From Ophioderma brevispina (lineage: Eukaryota > Echinodermata > Ophiuroidea > Amphilepidida > Ophiodermatidae): a stretch of 64,000 bases of DNA. The DNA is taken from contig JAMKCH010044175.1 of assembly GCA_023653785.1 (NCBI GenBank), positions 1 to 64,000 of the forward strand. The letters are read 5' to 3'. Each line of letters begins with the position of its first letter. Within the stretch, counting starts at the first letter, position 1. A program made the translations under genes and the position numbers. The notes under the pieces are model-generated. The model was not told the origin of the DNA. It was given only the letters and a program-made list of their open reading frames with translations, and did not search any database. Shown piece after piece: positions 11,120-20,607 of this stretch.

Positions 11120-12475
11120 TCAATGTTGCGAGAATTAAAGCAGTTTACCTTGTTTTTACTGGATTTAAGTGCCGCATTTGACACTATTGATTTTGACATT
11201 TAGACGATAGACTAACACATACATTTGGCATTAAAAATACTGTGAGTAGATGGGTTCAGTCTTACCTACGTCAACGTAAAAGTAGAGTTTGTGTTGCAGC
11301 ATTTTTCAAAGAGCCATACCATTGATTTTGGCCTACCACAAGGTTCTGTGGTATGTCCAGGGACTTTTAGTTATTATACTTACCCTCTTGAAAAATAATA
11401 AAAAAAACATGGACTTAACTATCACATATATGCAGATGACACACAATCTACACAGAATTTGATCCAAAAATTCCTGGAAACAGTGCACTGCATTATTCAA
11501 ACTGGAAGCATGCATTAAAGACATAAAGAATGGATGAATCATAAATAAACCATACATGATGAGTAAAAAAAAACGCCGCGAGAAACATAACATGAATTTT
11601 TTATTTCTGAGCTCACCGACAATAACCCTATCTAGGCTCGCTTCACCATGTATCCCTAATGTCTGCGACGATCCATGTTACCATCACCACTGTTCGTATC
11701 TTGGGTCACAACTTTGATTCTGATCTGTCCATGTCCTGCCATATTTTCTACACTTTCCAAGTCACTCAATTTTCATCTCAGAACATTGCCCGTATTCGCC
11801 GCTACATTGATGAGGAAACATGTAATCATGCTGTAAGATCACTTGTAATTTCTAAACGGGGACTACTGCAACTCTCCCCCTACTATATGTTTAACTTAAA
11901 AGAAAAAAGGAGACTCCAATCTATTCAAAACAGGGCTGCAAGACTCATATTTAAGTCAAACCGGAGGGAGCACATAACACCATTATTAAAACAACTCCAC
12001 TGGTTAACTGTTAATGAAAGGATCATTTTCAAACTTCTTACACTAACATATAAGAGCAAAAATGAAGCTGCACCAATATACCTGATAAATCTTATTCAAT
12101 GCCATACTCACAACTCACAACACACAATGTATCTTCGATCCCATGCTACAGCAATCTTCTTGTGTCAAAAAGAACATATACATCTAACGGTGACAAAGCT
12201 TTCTGCCATTCAGCACCATTTTATGGAATAAGTTACCTGCATCATTGCGTATGTCTCCTAACCTTAACCATTTCAAAGCAAAATTGAAAACATATCTTTT
12301 TCCAAGTTAATTACATGTATGTTGTATAGAGTTTTAAGATTGTAGCTTTAAGATTGTACTTTAAGATTATGTAATATGTTTGTAACTGTAAGACCATGTA
12401 AAGCGCTATGATCATTCTTAATGCTAAGGCGCTATATAAATATCTATTATTATTATTATTATATTATTATTATAA
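11120..12475 (+). mobile_element. L2-type LINE fragment with 3' end
   Basis: Plus-strand RT pieces lead into a 3' end with 'aaagcgctatgatcattc' and 'aaggcgctatataaatatc', followed by a TTA repeat (12445-12472). This is the characteristic tail of L2/CR1 LINEs in invertebrates. Orientation is opposite to the LINE at 7986-9600. Confidence 0.87.
11130..12300 (+). pseudogene. L2-type reverse transcriptase, many frameshifts
   Basis: Around 11140-11195 the frame reads 'FTLFLLDLSAAFDTIDFDI' (RT block with the first catalytic Asp). Around 11425-11450 an out-of-frame 'HIYADDTQ' gives the YADD box. The longest piece (11659-12231) contains 'NIARIRRYIDEETCNHAVRS', then 'RRLQSIQNRAARLIFKSN' and 'REHITPLLKQLHWLTVNERI', the conserved C-terminal region after RT. 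Stops and shifts separate these blocks, so the copy is inactive. The N-terminal endonuclease is not found. Confidence 0.87.
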
Positions 12476-12479
12476 TTGG

Positions 12480-12870
12480 CGAGGCTGGTGATGACGATAC
12501 CACATTCAAAATTGAATGGGAGACGGGGAAACAGTTTTCCGAAATTCGTTCAAAATGTTCCACACTTATTTCCAAGATTGCTGCGCTATATAAAAACAAA
12601 GCAATTTAACCAATTACAATATAGTAAAGAAATTTACTAATAAGTACAAAACGTCTGTCTTACTACAAAATCTAATGGAAAACTAGAAATGCGCGTTTCC
12701 GGCTTTCTTGGTTCGTGTGTTGAGGTTGTTTGTTCGTTGGTTGATTCGGATCCAACTGACGCAAGTGAATTTGTTGCATATGTGTAATATTGGCACATGC
12801 AAGCAGAAGTTACCGTTGTTTAGGTATGTCATTCCTTTGAATTTGGGGTGATAAAATCCTTGCCTCCAGT
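12480..12870. other. Intergenic, no gene
   Basis: Short flank between the LINE tail and the next MITE. No feature recognised. Confidence 0.4.
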
Positions 12871-12876
12871 ACCTCA

Positions 12877-13034
12877 GTTAACACTTAAGTGACCAAGGGA
12901 TTTTTAAATCCCGTAGTCCCAAGGGGGGTCATGACCCCCCCCCCTTGACATTTCATCTCATGCGTAAAGCGGCAGCGTGAAAACAAATGTTGGGTGTCCA
13001 TATGAACCCCCCTCCCGGTCACTTAAGTGTTGAC
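12877..13034. mobile_element. Small MITE with 18-bp inverted ends
   Basis: Begins 'gttaacacttaagtgacc' (12877-12894) and ends with its complement 'ggtcacttaagtgttgac' (13017-13034), one mismatch. Interior is 120 bp with C-rich runs. No coding capacity. Confidence 0.75.
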
Positions 13035-13226
13035 CCTAAACTTAATCGATCAGATTCACTCACATATAAGCGCAAGCATACCGCATTGAACATCTGCGCA
13101 GCCGTGGCACGTTTTAGTTATGTTGAAATAGCAACGTGGAGCAAATTGAGTTCCCACAATATTGTGCTAATTTTACTCGATACGTTTCATTGTTGGGTAT
13201 TTATGTCTATTAAATAATATTCGCTA

Positions 13227-13554
13227 TACAGGGTGACCCAACTGCATGCTATGATTTCAGATTTGAAAAGCCCGATTGCCAAAAATATTTATGTGTACTT
13301 ATTATTCCATCATGAATACCCATGGACAAGTCTGAATCTGTGCTAAATACCAGTTTACTGTCTTGTTTACAGGGCGGGGGGGGGGGGGGTCGGAACACGA
13401 TTGCTGTTCGATTTGGCAATTGGGGGTTGCTTATTGCCTAGAAAATGATAATCCGTGTATAAGTCTGTTTTGCCTGACTTATTGTCAGAATTGTTTCAAG
13501 CAAAATGCCTCATTACCCATTCTTTACTGTAAATTTTATTGGGTTCACCCTGTA
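13227..13554. mobile_element. Mariner-like MITE with TACAGGGTGA ends
   Basis: Left end 'tacagggtgacccaa' and right end 'ttgggttcaccctgta' are inverted copies, and both start at TA. This end type is common in mariner-derived non-autonomous elements. The interior has a long G run (about 13375-13389). Confidence 0.7.
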
Positions 13555-13609
13555 CTCCTACATAATTGAAATGCGCCTGGCTAACGGGAAATAAGCTCTA
13601 CTTTTAAAC

Positions 13610-13690
13610 CAGAGAGAGAGAGAGAGAGAGAATGTGAAGAGGAGAGATTGAAGAGACGAGAAGAGAAGAGAAGTTTGTGTGTGTCAGTAT
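13610..13690. repeat. GA-rich microsatellite and TG stretch
   Basis: Pure GA repeat (about 13612-13631), then imperfect GA, then 'gtgtgtgtc'. It lies just before the first exon of the receptor-like gene. The open frame starting at 13648 is partly made of this repeat, so its ATG is unlikely to be a real start. Confidence 0.8.
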
Positions 13691-13753
13691 ATTGCGTTGC
13701 GTTGATTGGAATTTTTCTAATAATATGCAGGTTTTCATCTTTTTCACTCGTAG

Positions 13754-13831
13754 GTACCACTTGTAGCTCACCTGGGCAACTCTTTTGCGACGACAGTAAC
13801 TGCATAGTAAATGATTCAATTGTGACAAACT
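13754..13831 (+). CDS. Receptor-like gene, exon a (cysteine-rich ectodomain)
   Basis: A pyrimidine-rich acceptor ending 'ttcactcgtag' precedes the exon and the donor 'gtaaga' follows it. The exon is 78 bp with phase 1 at both borders. Its 26 codons include 'TTCSSPGQLFCDDSNCIVN', and the split codon with the next exon makes another Cys. The start resembles the beginning of an LDL-receptor class A module (C..PGQLFC..SNCI), but the acidic calcium-binding end is absent, so I do not claim that domain. The real first exon with a signal peptide lies upstream and was not found. The open reading upstream of the acceptor (13648-13753) could instead be read as a hydrophobic N-terminus. Confidence 0.55.
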
Positions 13832-15401
13832 GTAAGACTGTATTTACAAGGCAGACGAAAGTCTTGTGACCCTAATGGAGGTTGTCACGGAAAAAGGATT
13901 AATATTTTATCTGATTTTAATATCCGATGATATATAATTTTTGTTAACGTTAATAAGTTGTATACTACTTAAAATGTAGCTGGTGCATTTCGTGATCTCA
14001 GCACCTTTATTGCTGTAGTGTAATATTTGTTCTTTACAGGACAAGTGATTACAAACAAATTTTTTCCCGAAATTTCGCCTAAATGTTGACCTACATGTGC
14101 TATAAATAGAAAATAAAGTTCATTTATCGCCCGTACCTATGTTTTTAAACATTCCATGTTTATTTTGGTGGAATTACACAAATTTAAATTAAACAGACAA
14201 AGCGTGCCATGGTTCAATTGCAATACTACATTTACGTATATTAGAAGCTCATTGGAGATTCTAACTGTAGATCAACTGTACACACGTTAAATGCTTATCT
14301 CCCCGGACTTTTATACATTCCTCAAAGGAACAAGAAGAAATATTATGGGGGATATCTTCTTCTTCTTCGGCTGTATCCATCCACTCCTGATATAACCCTT
14401 TTTAATAGATTTGCCAAGTTTGTTGTCTTGAGCCAGTCTAGTTCTTTTTCATTTCTGTTCCCTTTTTGTCTATCTTATTGCGTCTTTACCAACAGTGCCT
14501 TTTAATAAGCTTATACATTGCAATGTGTGTCTATGGATATGTAGGAATAACCAAATGAGAATACCAGCAATTGGTCCAATTAGGGTATACCAATTTTGTT
14601 CATCTCTAAACATGTGTATATTTATAGCGTGTGTCAATAACAAGGCAAGATTGGAGACAAAATACTACAAAATATAAACCACCCCTGTACATCATGACGG
14701 TAACCCCTTTTCAAAATATCGTCGCTGGGCGGGAGAAACCTCACTATGTAACTCCAGAGTCAAATGCAAAACCACATATGTAAAAAGTGGGCCCAGTGTC
14801 TAAAACCTCATATGTTATTTTGGTCACATCGGGTTCTAGTTTGAATCAAGCCAATAACATAGAAAATCTTATGGCAGTTTATTTCAAAATCTGGAGGAAT
14901 AGTTATCTAAATATATTTTGAAAGGAAAACCTTTCTTGTGCAGGGCATTACAGCAAATACTTCAGTTTTTTGGTGGCTCTGAAATGTTCATATGAGGTTT
15001 TGTCATGTTACCGTTTTTACTACATGTGAAGGTTTGCTCTAAAGGTCCACATGCACATATGAGGATTTTCCCGCACCGCGACGATATATGTCCTACTCTC
15101 ACTATCTCCATACACTCCAATCTCATTTGTACACCTGTCCAGAGATAGAGTACATTGTAAAAAGGTTATGAATCCAACCTGGTGAGAGTTTTATTGAACA
15201 TAAGGACGGTGTAGCAGATTGAGCTAAGCACAGAGTACTATTTTCATTATGAAGAAAGCATAAGCCATTGTTTCGAATTTTATATTTTGTTTCATCTATA
15301 AGTAGAAGAGAACTTCCTATTAAACATGGACTTATTGTTATAATAGATTCCCCCGTATATAGTGTTGACTGATCTTCTGATCCGTTTTCTTTTAACTCCA
15401 G
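13832..15401 (+). other. Intron between exons a and b, with a MITE
   Basis: Non-coding. It holds the inverted-repeat element at 14712-15093 and otherwise AT-rich sequence. Confidence 0.5.
14712..15093. mobile_element. Degenerate palindromic MITE inside the intron
   Basis: The left arm has 'aatatcgtcgctgggcggga' and 'cctcactatg'. The right arm has the inverted form 'catatgaggattttcccgca' and 'ccgcgacgatatat'. 'aaacctcatatg' and 'catatgaggttt' are also paired further in. Similarity is partial. Confidence 0.55.
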
Positions 15402-15503
15402 GTACGATATCATGTGCAAAACTTGATTTCAATTCCAATGCAAGTCTTTGCGTATTTGATCTAATATCAGAAACGACATCCATGATGCTTCGAAACAATG
15501 ATG
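15402..15503 (+). CDS. Receptor-like gene, exon b (ectodomain)
   Basis: Acceptor 'ttttaactccag' (ends 15401). Frame is phase 1, and joining to exon a gives Cys then 'TISCAKLDFNSNASLCVF' and 'DLISETTSMMLRNND'. The exon adds two more cysteines. The donor is uncertain: 'gatg|gttcag' (exon end 15503) and 'aaag|gtcctt' (15524) both keep phase 1 for exon c. A dispersed repeat seems to begin at about 15519, so I prefer 15503. Like exon a, it starts with 'gtac', and both are phase 1-1, the usual form of shufflable extracellular modules. Confidence 0.55.
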
Positions 15504-16437
15504 GTTCAGTTATTAAATTTAAAGGTCCTTGGCCCGATCGCTAATAGCATCGTCCATATCCCCAGAATCCCATATTTTACCGGAAGTGGTCAGCATTTTG
15601 GTATCAGAATAAGCTACTATTTTTCTCATTTACCCTGTAAAATCTTAGAGCCAAAGTATATTTGGTTTGGAAGTTATGAGCGAAAATGTGCCCCATCATC
15701 AATGGGGCACATCAATTGTTTTAAAGTTTCATTGTTTAATTGTCAATGCATACAAACATTGTACATAACTTGTCGTTGTGTTAAGGTCATTGAATCGGAC
15801 CAAACTGATTCAGAAAGCTTCACAAAGCTTGTCAAAATTTTTGAACCAAAATTCCAAATTTCACAAAACAAAAATCCTGTCAAACAACAGTTGCATAATT
15901 TTCTTAGAAAAAAACGGTTCTATAGACGATGACCCGCAACAATGTTCTCGATTGTCAAAGAGAGGCATCGAACACTTCAAACTGACAACCGATCCCCAAT
16001 CAATGGTTTCATCAATCCGATTCTTCACCGCCAGTGAGAATAGATCGGTACTCTCATTGAGATACGAGATATATCTCTATGAGTCGTTCATTTGGCACCA
16101 CAACGTTCTAGTTGACGTAGCAAAATACCGTAATCAATGGTATCAAACGCCTCAGACATGTCCAATAGAACAAGAACTGCCTCACAAACCGTTAAGGAAG
16201 CAAATGTTGAAAATAGGACCTATTTTAATCATGGTTAAATGACAAAAATGGAAGTGTAATTCTATTTAACTGATAGTTTTGTGCTTGTTTAACATGTTTA
16301 GTACAATTTGCCTCTATTGCTTTTTTGAATAAGAGGCGAATCTCTGATCATTACACTTTTTCAGAATCGATAAGAATGTAACAACAATAAAATATAGCTT
16401 ATTACTATCATTGTCATTTATTATTCTCATTTCATAG
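15504..16437 (+). other. Intron between exons b and c
   Basis: Holds the family-X element, then about 700 bp in which an open frame (15778-16242) can be read. It contains no recognisable domain and has no supporting splice pattern. Confidence 0.4.
15519..15745 (+). mobile_element. Dispersed element family X, copy 1
   Basis: 'cccgatcgctaatagcatcg', 'catattttaccggaagtggt', 'tttctcatttaccctg' and 'tatgagcgaaaatgtgcccc' match the copies at 57058 and 62095, and the inverted copies at 18940 and 40722. It starts directly after exon b. No coding capacity. The open frame 15498-15932 runs through it and is not a gene. Confidence 0.75.
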
Positions 16438-16794
16438 CATTGTCTTCGTCCACAATCCAGATGGCAACAAGTTCATCAGCAACTACAACACCAATAGATG
16501 CATACACCACAATGATGGACGTTTCTAACGAGTCAACGACATTCATCGGATCATCACCCATTCACACTACTGAAATACTAACAACAGATATGACTGACAC
16601 AACTAATGTGACAGAAAACACATCGGTAACAACAAATTCCAACACTTCATTTGACCAGATGCAGACCTCTCAAATTGCAACACAAGAAAACGCTCAGTCA
16701 TCTAAAACCACTGAAATTAGTACCACAAATACAGAGGTGAAGACAGATAACCATACAAGCATAGGAACCACTGGCAACGAAAATCGCATAATAG
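16438..16794 (+). CDS. Receptor-like gene, exon c (Ser/Thr-rich mucin-like stalk)
   Basis: Acceptor 'ctcatttcatag' and strong donor 'g|gtaaga' at 16795. The exon is 357 bp, phase 1 at both borders, fully open. The 119 codons are dominated by Thr, Ser and Asn, for example 'SSSTIQMATSSSATTTPID' and 'TTEILTTDMTDTTNVTENTS', with several N-x-S/T sites (NES, NVT, NTS, NHT). This composition is typical of a heavily O-glycosylated stalk outside the membrane. It is followed directly by the transmembrane exon, which places the stalk next to the membrane. Confidence 0.75.
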
Positions 16795-18425
16795 GTAAGA
16801 AGGTAGAAACTCGAATTGTGGGGTTAACATACATTTCATAATCTTTTGCATATTTTTAGTATCTCAGAACCGAGCAAACAAACCCATTGTGTACATGCTA
16901 AAGCCTTCAGGTGACTAGAGTAATATATATTAACTGCGCCTTGACAGATCTAAACAGGGCTACCCCGTATTAAGCTCTAACCGTAATCCTCATTATTCTG
17001 AATTAAAGAGACAATGTGGGAGTTATGAACCCCAACCCAATCCTGAGGCCCGTTCGCAAAACTCGTTCATAACTCGTAATTTATCCAAAGCACCGTGCAA
17101 CTATATAGTAAAAAAGGTTTACTTTGTAAGACATACCCATGAGTTGGTATGCACGTAAGGTTTGCGAATGAGTCTCTCGAACGGACCCCTGGTAATCTGA
17201 GGCAAAAGTGCCATCAGGGGCCATTAGGAGAATCATAAAGAGGAACGATGGAACTTTCAACTAAGCGAAGACTTGTACATTGTACCCTCGCACATGAAGT
17301 AAAATAGCTTAAAATTTTAGCCAAATTAGAGGAAATCATATCCAATAATGCAGAAGATTTACTCTACTTTGACTTTACTCTACTTCTCAGAGATAGGAGA
17401 AGGATAATGATCTGAGTTCAGTGTATTCGGCAAGATAACTGCACGTGAGACCGAACAACACAGAATGCACTTGAACGAAGTTGTTATCCGTCATGTACTT
17501 CGAATGCTTGTTTCTGATACAATGAATAATTAACCAACACAAAAATAAATGAAAAGTTTCCCACATTTTAATTGCATTTTTATTTAAATTTTAAAAACAC
17601 CGGCTCTGACAACTGCATTGACTGAGATTAGATCCATATTCATAATGATTAGTGTTTACATGATCCTGAGTAATCAGAGTAGTTGATGATTATATTTTTG
17701 TGTTTCATATTAGTATTACATTTTCATGTTAATCGAAAAACCTTCCCCCTATTTTTCCCAAATTTGGGTGTTTTAGCAGTCCATACAGCAGCTAAGAAAC
17801 ACCCGGTTCGTCCAAAAATACGTAGACCACTTCATGGTTATTTGTGGTAATTGTATTTTAGCACTGCTATAAAAAGTTAATTCTGCTGTAATACTGCTTT
17901 TGAGAAATGTGATGTTTAATATTTTCTACTAAGCAAATCTATTCATTACTCAAACTGTAAACATCGCATAAAGCTCATATATGGTACTGTAAGCAAACAT
18001 ACTATAAACTTTAGTAAACAAAGAACAATTTTTAATTATGAACAGCAGAATTAAAGAAATTCTTTAATATTTCTTTCAGTGCTGAGTTACGTCTTTCTGA
18101 TTGTCAACCCTCGATATGCCCTTCTCTTAACATTTTCTTGGGTGGTCCGCTGCTTGTGTTTAAAAACTTGTAAAGGGGGGGGCGTTTTTAGGCTTGGTGA
18201 TGTTCCTTGAAGGCCAAGGATTGCTTGTGTTAAAAGCTGCCCCTGAAAGTGTTTTAGTTAATATGCTCGAAGACAATGATGACCCTTAGGCATGCTTGCA
18301 ATAAAAAAATCGATCACAAAATGGAACTAACTATATACGTTCAACGACCAAAATGAACAACATTCAAAGTTTTTTCTTTTAATTTAATTTTAGTATTCTT
18401 GTATCTTTTTAATTCATTATTACAG
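16795..18425 (+). other. Intron between exons c and d
   Basis: Non-coding, AT-rich. It contains the degenerate inverted repeat at 17040-17195. Confidence 0.5.
17040..17195. repeat. Short degenerate inverted repeat
   Basis: 'tgaggcccgttcgcaaaact' on the left is mirrored by 'gcgaatgagtctctcgaacg' then 'gacccctgg' on the right. Probably an old MITE. Confidence 0.5.
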
Positions 18426-18522
18426 CTGGGCTTGACGATGGTGTGTTCATTGGAATGATAATCGCTGTGGGCGTCGTATTCGTCGTATTAGTTAGCTGCA
18501 TTGTGGTATTTACTGCAAAGAG
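18426..18522 (+). CDS. Receptor-like gene, exon d (transmembrane helix)
   Basis: Acceptor 'attattacag', donor 'ag|gtaaat'. The exon is 97 bp, phase 1 in, phase 2 out. It encodes 'GLDDGVFIGMIIAVGVVFVV' then 'LVSCIVVFTAKR': about 24 hydrophobic residues followed by a basic stop-transfer Lys-Arg. That fits a single-pass type I helix with the tail in the cytoplasm. Phase matches exon c before it and exon e after it. Confidence 0.8.
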
Positions 18523-18939
18523 GTAAATCATGTTTATTCAATATCGTATATCGATTTTCTGGCAGGTTGGGGAAATAAGCTACCGTTAGTACAAGAAAAT
18601 TAAATACAACAATGATGTGACCTCAAAATAATTGAAACAGAAACGATTTTGGTGTTGTTATACTTAGAAATGATGAGAGAATAACATATCAAAAGTCTAG
18701 AAGTATAAGTAGCGGAGAACATGTGTTTGCAGGGGGCAAACCGAAGCTGGGAGATCTTTTGGGCATTGCTGAGATTGCAAGAATGACCCTCGTATAGTGG
18801 GGGAGAAGATATTTTGTCCTTTCTGTATTAGTAGTCCTTTTGGCAAACTAAATGACGTGATCTTCCCTCCTAGAATAAAAAGAATACGTATGATGCTCAT
18901 AATATAACACAAACACATTTCTAGTAATATAGAAAGCGG

Positions 18940-19075
18940 GGTTGATCCGATTTGATTCTATAGTTTTCATCTTCATTGAATACCTTTAATCGCAATACCC
19001 TATCTGTAAAGTTTCACGCCGATATTTCAATGCATGTCGATAATGAAAGCTAAAAACGGAATTTTATTGTTAAGG
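18940..19075 (-). mobile_element. Family X fragment in the last intron
   Basis: 'ttttcatcttcattgaatac', 'accctatctgtaaagtttca' and 'cgccgatatttcaatgca' match the copy at 40722-41035 and lie just before the acceptor of exon e. Only one end of the element is present. Confidence 0.65.
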
Positions 19076-19099
19076 ATCTTTTTTTGTTGATTTTTCCAG

Positions 19100-20237
19100 A
19101 TTTTCTATTCAGCCACGAAAAACGAGTGCTCTGTCTGATGTAATGCATGATACAAACATACATTCTAGTAAGGAACTTCCAGAGCAATCTGATTGGGTTT
19201 TTACGAACACCACTGAAAACGGATGTGCAATAGGTGAAACCATCCTACAGACGGAAGTAGAAGCGACTCCAGTAATGGACAATAACCAGCGTCTATCTAC
19301 CAGTTCATTTGTTACAGATTCTGAAAACAAGACAGCTGAAACCCTTTGCCATACCAAAACTGATAAGGATTCGGATTGTCTTGAAAAGAAGACTTCAGAT
19401 GTTATGCAAAACGATTACGACACTCCGCACATAGACATTATGTCATCGACATCGACAAGCCTATCAACAAATGTTGAAGAATCACCTGCGAAAGGAGCAG
19501 AAACAAAGAATTCACTTGATCCCGTTGATGATAAAGCTAATGAGCAAACAGAAAGCAAAGAAAAGCAAAACTCACCAACTCAAGAAAATGAGCAAATAGA
19601 TTCTCTTGAAGTATCTGTTGATAAGAAGGACGATTCTTTCCCGTTGTATAGCATGCCGAACAAAGGACGAAAACAATCCCAAGCTTATTCGGAAATCAAG
19701 GAAAGCCCCTCGAAAGACATGTCAGAATCTGCTTATGAGGACGTCAAACTGGGCGACATTGCTGAAGCAATTGAAATTAGGCGTCCTACATTGCCGCAGG
19801 GTCATCCATCGTTTAGACAAAAAGCAAAGAGTGACGCCCATTTAGAAGCTGATCCTAAAGACGTTAACGGAGCCATCAGCAACCCAATGTCTGTTGATAG
19901 TACCGATCTTGAGCCATACGCAGAAACATCATTTGCCTCTCCGAAGCCACCCTGTGAAAACGTGACAGACCCTACATATGCAACAGCTAACATTAGTATC
20001 AAACCAGAAATCGATTCCAAACCTGCTAGCAACACAAAGCCAGCTGCTCCGACCATCGCTTCTTCTCATTCTGCTGGTATGTCCACCACTAAAAATACTG
20101 ATCCAATTTCAGAAACTACTAAAGGAAATACCGAAATTCACCTTCTTAATGAAGATAAAACGCATCAAGACGCAAACAATGTTCAGAAAACTCTAACGAA
20201 GAGAATAACCTGGATGAGAGCGAATCAGGATGGGTAG
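19100..20237 (+). CDS. Receptor-like gene, exon e (long cytoplasmic tail with tyrosine motifs), frameshifted near the end
   Basis: Acceptor 'gatttttccag' with phase 2 entry completes Arg and continues 'FSIQPRKTSALSDV'. About 378 codons are open, hydrophilic and rich in Ser, Glu, Lys and Pro, as expected of a disordered signalling tail. Tyrosine motifs include 'FPLYSMP', 'QAYSEIKES', 'SAYEDVKL' (ITIM form S-x-Y-x-x-V), 'EPYAETSF' and 'DPTYATANI'. The open frame ends at 20237, but from 20192 the +2 frame reads 'SNEENNLDESESGWV' and 'ENTIYSSVDNGK' and stops at 20275. That end fits the tail better and contains an ITSM-type T-I-Y-S-S-V. A one-base loss in the A run near 20187-20190 would explain it. 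The protein may be an immune-type inhibitory or adhesion receptor; the tyrosine motifs alone do not prove it. Confidence 0.8.
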
Positions 20238-20279
20238 AAAACACCATCTATTCCAGTGTGGATAACGGCAAATAACTGT

Positions 20280-20600
20280 GTATGGGAACGCAATGAAAGA
20301 TGTAAAAAGAGCTACATATAAAAAAAAGACATAATGAAATAGATCTTATAAATATTCATTAAGATCAAAAAGTGCAAAACATTTTGTCAATTAAGCCAAA
20401 TGGCGCGTGGTATCTTGGTGTAATAGCATGATGATAAATAATGCCTCTCAATGGCACATAATGATTTTTATGGTGTGGATCCTATGTTGTTTTCACTTCT
20501 TCCCACCCTACATACTCACTGACAGAGAAGACTAAAAGACAACTCAAATTTGTAACTGGTTGCTGGCGATTCATTTCACTCACAGGAACAATCTTTGAGC
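20280..20600 (+). other. Presumed 3' untranslated region and flank of the receptor-like gene
   Basis: AT-rich, with no further exon. No clean AATAAA with downstream GT-rich element could be assigned. Confidence 0.35.
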
Positions 20601-20607
20601 TACTTTT

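Noticed and set aside
13648..13753. ATG at 13648 as the true start of the receptor-like gene, giving a hydrophobic N-terminus
   Set aside because: The first codons come from a GA/TG microsatellite, and a strong pyrimidine tract with AG lies just before 13754. The phase 1-1 exon pattern favours splicing, though it cannot be excluded.
15498..16242. Two overlapping open frames of 144 and 154 codons as a gene
   Set aside because: The first is the family-X repeat, found at four other places. The second has no domain and lies within the intron between two phase-matched exons.
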